From the NCBI GenBank assembly GCA_035528235.1, contig DATKZB010000238.1, positions 1 through 5,424 on the forward strand: a stretch of DNA of 5,424 nt, given 5' to 3'. A program made the position numbers and the translations under genes. The first letter of the stretch is position 1, and each line of letters starts with the position of its first letter. This DNA is from DATKZB01 sp035528235. GTDB lineage: Bacteria > Planctomycetota > Phycisphaerae > FEN-1346. The notes under the pieces are model-generated. The model saw only the letters and a program-made list of their open reading frames with translations, ran no database searches and was not told where the DNA came from. Positions 1 to 5,424 of the stretch are shown piece after piece.

Positions 1-23
1 AAACGACCGATTCCGGCGCATTC

Positions 24-53
24 CGATCAAAAATCGAAAAAAACGATCAAAAA
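24..53. repeat. Phased A-tracts with a 10-bp direct repeat
   Basis: CGATCAAAAA occurs twice, at 24-33 and 44-53, exactly 20 bp apart. Together with a run of seven A at 37-43 this gives three A-tracts (29-33, 37-43, 49-53) centred about 9 and 11 bp apart, close to one helical turn. Phased A-tracts are known to bend DNA. In so GC-rich a background the stretch stands out and could be a curved upstream element or a binding site for a nucleoid protein or regulator. It lies about 240 bp upstream of the promoter candidate, so any link to that promoter is inference. Confidence 0.5.
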
Positions 54-109
54 CCGCGCGTTTCGCCTTACCCATCTTAACATTCGGGGGGCCAATCGTC
101 TCTGGCGCG

Positions 110-150
110 CCGAAAACGGCGTTCAGGCCGTCTAAAAGGGCCATTTTCGG
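110..150. repeat. Imperfect inverted repeat, 11-bp arms
   Basis: CCGAAAACGGC at 110-120 is matched by GCCATTTTCGG at 140-150, which is its reverse complement with one mismatch, across a 19-base centre. A smaller perfect hairpin is nested in it: ACGGC (116-120) pairs with GCCGT (127-131) around a 6-base loop. It may be an operator-like palindrome or a hairpin in a transcript entering from outside the window. Read on the minus strand, the small stem is followed by TTTT, but no minus-strand gene lies nearby to be terminated. Confidence 0.3.
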
Positions 151-290
151 TCCCACGGCGGAAGGGCGTTTTCTCAAAGTGTATGATGGGGGGTGGCCGG
201 GCCACGCGCGGGGCAGGACCCGCGGCTAATGGGGCGTCGAGGCAGGCCGACGGCCAATCCATCCTCCGCGCGTGCCGTTCGAGAGAAAGG

Positions 291-320
291 TTGACACGGC
301 CCCGCCGAAACGGCAAATAT
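291..320 (+). promoter_or_regulatory. Sigma-70-type promoter candidate for the membrane protein gene
   Basis: TTGACA at 291-296 is a perfect match to the -35 consensus. AAATAT at 315-320 serves as a weak -10 (3 of 6 consensus positions) with an 18-bp spacer, in one of the few A/T-rich patches of this part of the window. Transcription would start near 327, giving a leader of roughly 115 bases before the ATG at 441. Promoter consensus in Planctomycetota-like bacteria is less certain than in E. coli, so this is a plausible but unproven call. Confidence 0.42.
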
Positions 321-428
321 CACGGTCCGCACGATGCGCCGAAGTCGCCCTGGCCGGCCTGGTTGCGACGCTGCTCCTGGGGGCCGGCGCGGGACGGGAC
401 CGGACGGCACGGCGAGTGTGGCTCGAGT

Positions 429-436
429 AAGGGAGA
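429..436 (+). promoter_or_regulatory. Ribosome binding site deciding the start at 441
   Basis: AAGGGAGA contains a GGGAG Shine-Dalgarno core ending five bases before the ATG at 441. The alternative in-frame ATG at 183 has no comparable site, and the promoter candidate would fall inside that longer reading frame. This fixes 441 as the likely start. Confidence 0.6.
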
Positions 437-440
437 CGCG

Positions 441-1016
441 ATGGCAGACGGCGCGGACGCTACGGCTTCGCTCGAAGGGGCTACCCGATCCGATGCGGCG
501 CGGCGATGGCGGCGCTTGGCCATCTGGTGGCCGGGCCTGTTGCCGCCGCTGGTCGTTCCGGCGTCTTACCTCATCGACGCAACGGTCTGGCGCGGCATCA
601 TCGGCAAGGGACCGCAGGAGACGCTGGCTATCGTGCTGATGGGCGTTGCGGTGACGACGACGGGCATCGGGTGGCTCATCCGCCGCAACCGGATCGGCCT
701 GGTGCTGATGGCGTTGGCCGTCGTATTCCTTTGCCGGGAGATCCACTTCCGGGGCACGCACCGGGGCGTTTACATCGCGCTGGGGCTGATTGCGGTGTGG
801 TGCGTCGTATGGCGGCGGTCGTTGCTTGCGGAACTCCGGTCCCGGCCGCGCACCCGCCGGTGGCTCATTCTCATGGTGTGGGCTTACACGATCGCGGTGC
901 TTGTCCAGCGGCGCGTGCTGAAGGGCATGGCGGGCGAGGATCAACTCCACATTCAGATGGAGGAAGTGGGCGAGAACGTCGCCCACCTGTTTTTCATCAT
1001 CTTGAGCCTAGTCTGA
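441..1016 (+). CDS. Uncharacterised multi-pass membrane protein
   Basis: A 191-residue protein ending in TGA. I do not recognise the family with confidence. The first 25 residues are hydrophilic and end in an Arg-rich patch (RRWRR), followed by hydrophobic stretches at about 26-49, 60-80, 84-98, 108-124, 140-158 and a C-terminal one at 178-191. This suggests five or six inner-membrane helices with Arg-rich cytoplasmic loops (RRNR, RSRPRTRR). Possibly conserved polar spots are CREIHFRG (98-105) at the end of the third helix and MEEVGEN (173-179) before the last helix. An R-E-x-x-F element plus a late Glu-Glu element recalls some small uncharacterised bacterial membrane proteins, but this is only an impression. 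There are no catalytic or transporter signatures. It appears to have its own promoter, and 142 bases separate it from the hydrolase gene, so shared function is not implied. The start at 441 was chosen on its Shine-Dalgarno site. Confidence 0.72.
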   Translation: MADGADATASLEGATRSDAARRWRRLAIWWPGLLPPLVVPASYLIDATVWRGIIGKGPQETLAIVLMGVAVTTTGIGWLIRRNRIGLVLMALAVVFLCREIHFRGTHRGVYIALGLIAVWCVVWRRSLLAELRSRPRTRRWLILMVWAYTIAVLVQRRVLKGMAGEDQLHIQMEEVGENVAHLFFIILSLV

Positions 1017-1025
1017 CGCGCATCC

Positions 1026-1050
1026 GGCCGGCCCCCCGCTTCGGTCGGCC
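1026..1050 (+). terminator. GC-rich hairpin after the membrane protein gene, weak terminator candidate
   Basis: GGCCGGCC (1026-1033) can pair over 8 bp, including one G-U pair, with GGTCGGCC (1043-1050) around a 9-base loop. It begins 10 bases after the stop codon of the membrane protein gene. No T-run follows (the next bases are CGCCCCGGAG), so it is not a canonical intrinsic terminator. It could slow polymerase or protect the 3' end of the transcript, or be chance in GC-rich DNA. Confidence 0.25.
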
Positions 1051-1148
1051 CGCCCCGGAGAAGCGTTGACGCGGCACGGTGGGCGCTGCTAACCATAGGG
1101 GTCCGTGATGCACGGCGGCACCGCTGGAACACGGCCCTTCCAGGGCCA

Positions 1149-1155
1149 GGGAGGT
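1149..1155 (+). promoter_or_regulatory. Ribosome binding site deciding the GH116 start
   Basis: GGGAGGT lies just before the ATG at 1159, with four bases between GGAGG and the start codon, slightly short but usable. Starting here puts a clean signal peptide at the N-terminus. The upstream in-frame GTG (1105) and ATG (1108) lack a good Shine-Dalgarno site and would add a poorly conserved-looking 17 or 18 residues. Confidence 0.6.
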
Positions 1156-1158
1156 CAC

Positions 1159-4100
1159 ATGATTACCTCGGTCGATGGCGTTCTCATCCGTTCCTCGCGT
1201 CCCAGCGTCGGCCGCTACGGCCTCGCCCTCGTGGCGAGTGTGGCGCTTGCCCTGGCTGCGAGCGGTGCACGTGCCGCCGAACTCAAGGCCGGTTCGCCCG
1301 GCCCGAAGGCCGACGCGGCGTGGATGGCCCGGCTTCGCGAGCGCGGCCAGGCGAAGGTCTACCGCGGCGACGAACTCGAGACCATCGGCATGCCCTGCGG
1401 CGGCGTGGCGGCCGGGCAACTCTACGTCCGCGGAGACGGCACGCTGGCCCAGTGGTGGATCTTCAACAACGCCACCAATACCGGCTACGGCGACAAGTGT
1501 TACCGCACGTACCGGCCCGAGAGCCCGTTGGAACAGGGTTTCCTCATCCGCGTCGAGCCCGGATGGCGGCGCGGCGGTCGCGCGGCGGCTGAGCCGCGAC
1601 GATTTCGACGCCATCGAGTTCGTCGGCGAGTACCCCATCGCCCAGGTCCGTTATCGCACCAAAGACAAGCCCGCCCTGCCGGTCGAGGTCGACCTGGAGG
1701 TCTTCAGCCCGTTCATCCCGCTCAGTGCCCGCGACTCGGGCCTGCCGGTCACGGTCATGCGGTTCAGCGTCCGTAACACCTCGGACAAGCCCCAGAAGGC
1801 GCGTCTGACGGGGGTGCTCCAGAACGGCGTCCTGCTGCACGAGGCGGCCAAATACCGCGGCCTCAGCCGCAACCGGGCCGTCAAGGGCGACGGTCTGGCG
1901 GCGGTGGTGATGGACTTCATCGAGGCCCCGCCCGAGGAACCGAAGGAGGACCGCCGGGAGGTCCTCTTCGAGGACTTCGAGGGCGATCTGGCCGACCGCT
2001 GGACCGTCGCGGGCGACGCCGCGGCCGCCGCCCCTGCCGCCGGCACGTCGCCGACGCAGCAGGAGGTCTCGGGTTGGCACGGCAAACGGCTCATCAACAC
2101 GTACCAGCCGGCGGACGGGCCGCAGTGCACGCTGGTCTCGAAGCCGTTCGCCGTCGCCGAGCCGTACATCGCCTTCCTCGTGGGCGGCGGCAGCCACAAG
2201 GGCCAGACGTGCATGAACCTCGTGGTCGACGGCAAGGTCGTCCGCACCGTCACGGGCACCGACAAGGAACAACTGGTGCCGCACGCCTGGGACGTCCGCG
2301 AATTCAAGGGCAAACAGGCCCATCTGGAGATCGTGGACAAGCACTCGGGCCCGTGGGGGCACATCAACATCGACTACATCCGGTTCGCCAACTACGTGCC
2401 GGGGCCGCTACCCGTGGCGCCGAAGGAACATCCCGGCTGGGGCGACATGGCCCTGGTCGCGCTCGACCCCGGCGCCACGGCAGGCACCCTGGCCGCCGAC
2501 GGCGCCGCCGTTCTGCCCGACGCCGAGACGACGTACCCGCTGGGCCAGAAGCGGCCTGGGGCCGTGGCGGCCGCCCTTGTGCTGAAGCCCGGCGAGACGA
2601 AGCACGCGACGTTCCTCGTGGCGTGGCACTTCCCCAACCGGCCCCGCGTCGGCAACATGTACGGCAACTGGTCCAAGAGTTCGCTCGACGCGGCGAGGTA
2701 CGTCGCGGCCAACTTCGAGCGGCTCGACCGCCAGACGCACCTGTGGCGCGACACGTACTTCGACACCACGCTGCCGTACTGGTTCATCGCCCGGGTGGGC
2801 ATGCCGGTCTCGACCCTGGCGACCGAAACGTGCCAGTGGTGGGCCAATGGGCGGTTCTACGCCTGGGAAGGCGTCGGCTGCTGTCACGGCACCTGCACGC
2901 ACGTCTGGAATTACCAGCACGTGACGGGCCGGCTGTTTCCGGAGCTCGCCCGGTCGACGCGGCTGATGCAGGACCTGGAACCGACGGCCGGCTTCGACGA
3001 GAAGACCGGCCTCGTGGGTTTCCGCAGCGACCGTTCGTACGCGGCCGACGGCCAGTGCGGCACGGTGCTGAAGGTGTACCGCGAGCACCTGATGTCGGCC
3101 GACCGCACGTTTCTCGACGCCGCCTGGCCGGGCGTCAAGAAGGCCATCGAGTTCTCCATCGGCCACGATGGGAACGAGGACGGCCTCATCGAAGACTCGC
3201 AGCACAACACGTTCGACATCAACTTCGAGGGGCCCAACACGTTCGTCGGCAGCCTGTACCTGGCGGCGCTGCGGGCGGCCGAGGAAATGGCCCGGGCCGT
3301 GGGCGAGACCGACCTGGCCGACCGGTACCACGCCATCTTCGAGAAGGGCTCGGCCGAGACCGTCAAACGCCTCTTCAACGGCGAGTACTTCACGCAAATC
3401 GTCCCGCCGGGCAAGCCCGACCGGTTCCAGTACGGCACCGGGTGCCTGGCGGACCAGGTCTTCGGCCAGGGCTGGGCCCATCAACTGGGGCTGGGGTACA
3501 TCTACCCGGCCAAGACGGTCCGCAGCGCGCTGGCCGCCGTCTTCCGGTACGACTGGACGAGCGACGTCGGCCCGTACAGCGCGCGGCGGCCGCCCGAACG
3601 GTGGTTCGCGCGGGCGGGCGAGGGGGGCCTTTTCATCTGCACGTGGCCCAAGGGCGGGCGGGCGGCCGAGCCCGTCCGTTACCGCGACGAGGTCTGGACC
3701 GGCATCGAGTACCAGGTGGCCGGGCACATGCTCTGGGAGGGCATGGTCGACGAGGCCCTGGCCATCGTCCGGGCCGTCCACGACCGTTACGACGGCGCCC
3801 GGCACAACCCCTGGAACGAGGTCGAGTGCGGCGACCACTACGCCCGGGCCATGGCCTCGTGGGGATGCCTGACGGGCGCCTGCGGATTCGTCTACGACGG
3901 GCCGGCCGCCCGCATCGGCATGGCGCCGCGCCTTGGGGCCGAGGATTTCAGGGCACCGTTCACGGCGGCCGAGGGGTGGGGCACGCTGGTCCAGAAACGC
4001 GACGGCAAGGGCCAGACAAACCGGATCGAGGTCAAGTGGGGTCGCCTGGCCGCCCGCACGCTCGTGTTCGAGGTGGCGGCCGACAGGAAATCCGTCAAGG

Positions 4101-4228
4101 CCAAGGTCGTTGCCGCCGGCAAGGAAATCGGGGCCGACGTCAAGCAGGACGGCCCTCGCGTCACGCTGACGCTGGCGGCGCCGGCCGAAATCGGTCGTGG
4201 CGAGAGCCTGGAGGTCACGCTACACTGA
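1159..4228 (+). CDS. Secreted GH116 family glycoside hydrolase, reading frame broken by a single-base frameshift
   Basis: A 1022-residue protein once one base near 1558 is removed. GH116 enzymes are retaining hydrolases of beta-linked glucosides, xylosides or N-acetylglucosaminides, and include human GBA2; the substrate here is unknown. Residues 1-39 form a signal peptide (hydrophobic core about 21-35, cleavage after ARA at 37-39), so it acts outside the cytoplasm. The GH116 N-terminal beta domain starts with TIGMPCGGVAAGQLY (75-89) and QWWIFNN (98-104). A levanase-type domain is inserted at about 268-412. The alpha-barrel catalytic domain follows, with WEG and CCHGTCTHVWNY (569-585; E570 is the nucleophile candidate) and NTFDINFEGP, where D686 aligns by eye with the acid/base region of characterised GH116 enzymes. 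RYDGARHNP and GDHYARAMAS (876-898) are typical C-terminal family motifs. A small beta-rich tail ends the protein. The family usually spans about 800-900 residues; the insert explains the extra length. Family assignment is firm; catalytic residue numbers are inferred. Confidence 0.88.
1555..1566 (+). other. Frameshift site in the GH116 gene
   Basis: Up to the GAG at 1555-1557 the protein reads in one frame, ending GFLIRVE. Family-like sequence resumes one base later as PDGGAAVARRLSRDDF from the CCG at 1559. The bases are GAG CCC GGA TGG; with one C fewer in the CCC run they read GAG CCG GAT GGC and the protein is continuous. Uncorrected, the first frame runs into non-homologous Arg-rich sequence and stops at 1774-1776. 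An extra C from sequencing or assembly, or a genuine recent mutation, explains this most simply. Confidence 0.85.
1961..2404 (+). other. Levanase-type beta-sandwich domain inserted in the GH116 protein
   Basis: Residues about 268-412 of the corrected protein resemble the accessory domain seen next to GH32 levanases and invertases. The recognisable elements in order are FEDFEGDLADRWTVAG, then HGKRLINTYQPADG, then FLVGGGSHKGQTCMNLVVDG, then HAWDVREFKGKQAHLEIVD and finally WGHINIDYIRF. It sits between two parts of the GH116 N-terminal beta domain: the strands around GVLQNGVLL before it and HPGWGDMALVAL after it. Carbohydrate binding is the likely role, inferred from its usual partners. Confidence 0.7.
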
Positions 4229-4247
4229 TGACGGCGCCAGCACCGGC

Positions 4248-4253
4248 GGAGGT
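4248..4253 (+). promoter_or_regulatory. Ribosome binding site favouring the DUF4838 start at 4261
   Basis: GGAGGT ends in good register for the ATG at 4261, with eight bases between GGAGG and the start codon. A competing in-frame ATG at 4228 overlaps the upstream stop codon (TGATG). Its nearest GGAGG (4210-4214) is 13 bases away, longer than usual. Confidence 0.6.
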
Positions 4254-4260
4254 ACGACCC

Positions 4261-5424
4261 ATGCCCCAACTCGCGTGCGTCTGTGCGTTGGTTCTCGGTG
4301 CCTGCCTGCTGGCGGCCACGGCCGTCCTGGCCGGCGAGCCGCCGGGCGCGTGCGTCATCACCGTGGGCGGCAAGGCCCTCGACCCGGCCACGCACGCCAT
4401 CGTCGTTCCCGCCGCCCCGACGCCGCAGGAGCAACATGCGGCGGCCGACCTGGCGGCCCACCTCGAGCAGATGACCGGCAAGCGGCTCGAGGTGGTGGCC
4501 GAGACGGCCCTGGGCGACAAGACGCCCGTCGTCGTCGGCAAGTGCACGCCGACGCTCCAGAAACTGGGCGTGGCGGTCGACTTCGACGCCCTCGGCGCCG
4601 AGGGCATCGCCATCGAGACCAAAGGCCCCGCCCTGGTGCTGGCGGGCGGCAAGCGCGGCGTGCTGTACGCCGTGTACACGTTCCTGGAGGACTACGGCGG
4701 CTGCCGCTGGTTCACGCCCGATTGCTCGCGCGTGCCGAAGTCGGGCACGCGGGCCGTCGGCGACCTCAAGATCCGCTACGTGCCGCCGCTGGAGTATCGC
4801 TCGACCGATTACCCCTGCTCGCGCGACGCCGACTGGGCCGTCCGCAACAAGGTCAACGGCACGCAGACGGCGCTGGACGAGAAGCGCGGCGGCAAGATCG
4901 CGTACTCGCATTTCGTCCACACGTTCAACTCGATTCTCGACCCGGCCAAGCACTTCAAGGACCATCCGGAGTGGTTCAGCGAGATCAAGGGCAAACGCAC
5001 CGGCGGCCAGACGCAACTGTGCCTGACGAACCCCGAGGTCCTGGCGATGGCCAAGAAGACCGTCCGGCAGTGGATCCAGGAGGCGCCCGACGCCACCATC
5101 TTCTCGGTCTCGCAGAACGACTGGCACCACTATTGCGAGTGCCCCACGTGCAAGGCCCTGGCCGAGAAGGAGGGGAGCCAGGCCGGGCCGGTCATCCACT
5201 TCGTCAACGCCATCGCCGACGACATCGCCAAGGACTACCCCGACAAGGTCATCTCGACGCTCGCGTACCAGTACACCCGCAAGCCGCCCCGCGAGGTCAA
5301 GCCGCGCCCGAACGTGTGCGTGCGGCTGTGCAGCATCGAGTGCTGCTTTGCCCACCCGCTGGACGTGTGCGAGACGAACAAGTCGTTCGTCGACGACATC
5401 CGCGGCTGGAACCAGGTGTGCAAC
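4261..5424 (+). CDS. DUF4838 domain-containing secreted protein with GH67-like N-terminal domain, 3' end outside the window
   Basis: The first 388 residues are visible and no stop is reached. Residues 1-24 form a signal peptide (hydrophobic from L10, cleavage probably after VLA at 22-24), so export is expected. Residues about 35-165 resemble the alpha-glucuronidase (GH67) N-terminal domain: a QEQHAAADLAAHLEQMTGKRL helix segment, a VVVGK strand, GIAIETKGPALVLAGGKRG, then LYAVYTFLEDYGGCRWFTPD (137-154). The DUF4838 part follows from about residue 175, with YRSTDYP, HFVHTFN (217-223), HPEWFSEIKGKR, LCLTNPEV and SQNDWHHYCECPTC (284-297), whose Cys292-Cys294-Cys297 pattern is characteristic of the family. 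A second cysteine group (353, 357, 361, 362, 370) lies near the window end. DUF4838 proteins occur in polysaccharide-degradation gene sets, but no activity is firmly assigned. The 32-base gap to the GH116 gene and shared export suggest one operon and joint action on a glycan. Confidence 0.85.
   Translation, partial: MPQLACVCALVLGACLLAATAVLAGEPPGACVITVGGKALDPATHAIVVPAAPTPQEQHAAADLAAHLEQMTGKRLEVVAETALGDKTPVVVGKCTPTLQKLGVAVDFDALGAEGIAIETKGPALVLAGGKRGVLYAVYTFLEDYGGCRWFTPDCSRVPKSGTRAVGDLKIRYVPPLEYRSTDYPCSRDADWAVRNKVNGTQTALDEKRGGKIAYSHFVHTFNSILDPAKHFKDHPEWFSEIKGKRTGGQTQLCLTNPEVLAMAKKTVRQWIQEAPDATIFSVSQNDWHHYCECPTCKALAEKEGSQAGPVIHFVNAIADDIAKDYPDKVISTLAYQYTRKPPREVKPRPNVCVRLCSIECCFAHPLDVCETNKSFVDDIRGWNQVCN

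Larger units (their letters stand above)
1..440. other. Non-coding leader region, no convincing gene
   Basis: No reading frame here looks like a real protein. The frame that reaches the downstream membrane protein stays open back to an ATG at 183, but its translation before 441 is low-complexity, rich in Arg, Gly and Pro, and has no ribosome binding site. Bases 1-60 are strikingly A-rich for this genome. Bases 110-150 contain an imperfect inverted repeat. Bases 291-320 contain a promoter-like pair. The stretch most likely holds regulatory DNA for the gene at 441; nothing else was recognised. Confidence 0.6.

Noticed and set aside
77..316. 79-residue minus-strand frame with repeated FRR
   Set aside because: It looks repetitive only because of the inverted repeat and GC-rich composition. 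No start signal or domain is visible.
183..440. N-terminal extension of the membrane protein to the ATG at 183
   Set aside because: There is no Shine-Dalgarno site, the sequence is low-complexity, and the promoter candidate would fall inside the gene.
174..986. 270-residue open frame on the minus strand
   Set aside because: It is extremely rich in Arg, Pro and His, has no domain, and is antisense to the membrane protein, which has coherent hydrophobic segments and a ribosome binding site.
1066..1099. Promoter for the GH116 gene with TTGACG at 1066
   Set aside because: The -35 resembles the consensus, but no acceptable -10 lies at 16-19 bp; TAACCA and CATAGG match poorly or are badly spaced.
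1175..1558. Start of the GH116 downstream frame at 1175
   Set aside because: Between 1175 and 1558 this frame translates to Arg-, Pro- and Ser-rich nonsense, while the neighbouring frame carries the signal peptide and the GH116 N-terminal motifs. The frame is merely open.
1555..1566. Programmed +1 ribosomal frameshift
   Set aside because: Slippage from CCC to CCG is possible in principle, but no stop or other stalling signal follows at once, no stimulatory element was recognised, and GH116 enzymes are not known to use recoding. A base error or mutation is simpler.
1544..2362. 272-residue open frame on the minus strand
   Set aside because: It is antisense to the GH116 N-terminal and inserted domains, and its translation is low-complexity Arg- and Val-rich.
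2408..3838. 476-residue open frame on the minus strand
   Set aside because: It is antisense to the catalytic domain of the GH116 gene and has the typical shadow composition (Arg, Asp, Val, Pro).
4294..4305. Lipoprotein signal (LGAC, Cys15) in the DUF4838 protein
   Set aside because: The hydrophobic stretch continues well past the cysteine to a good signal peptidase I site (VLA, then Gly), and Gly at the -2 position is uncommon for a lipobox.
3892..5355. 487-residue open frame on the minus strand
   Set aside because: It lies antisense to the GH116 C-terminus and DUF4838 gene, which carry clear family motifs. Its translation is Arg-, Val- and Leu-rich with no recognisable domain, as expected from a GC-rich shadow frame.

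Overview
The window is GC-rich bacterial DNA (about two-thirds G+C by eye, not computed), with codons ending mostly in G or C. It holds three plus-strand genes. The two large ones look like secreted glycan-degrading proteins: a family 116 glycoside hydrolase (GH116, formerly DUF608) and a DUF4838 protein with a GH67-like N-terminal domain. This combination, with a levanase-type accessory domain, is typical of polysaccharide-degrading Planctomycetota and related phyla (Verrucomicrobiota, Lentisphaerota, Hydrogenedentota). Planctomycetota, perhaps Phycisphaerae-like, is my best guess, but no marker gene confirms it.

Layout. Bases 1-440 carry no convincing gene. They start with an A-rich stretch of three phased A-tracts, then an imperfect inverted repeat (110-150), then a good promoter candidate (TTGACA at 291, AAATAT at 315). 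Bases 441-1016 encode a 191-residue multi-pass membrane protein of unknown function. Bases 1017-1158 form an intergenic gap with a GC-rich hairpin but no clear terminator. Bases 1159-4228 encode the exported GH116 enzyme, whose reading frame is broken by one base near 1558. The N-terminal 133 residues are in one frame and the remaining 889 in the next; removing one C restores a 1022-residue protein. A levanase-type beta-sandwich domain of about 145 residues is inserted in its N-terminal region. After 32 bases, or a TGATG overlap if an alternative start is used, the DUF4838 gene begins at 4261 and runs off the window.

The GH116 and DUF4838 genes are probably co-transcribed and act together outside the cytoplasm on a complex glycan. 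The substrate cannot be read from the sequence. The membrane protein shows no functional link to them and probably has its own promoter. The points most worth checking are the single-base frameshift, the domain insertion, the DUF4838 start and its cysteine clusters, and the phased A-tracts.
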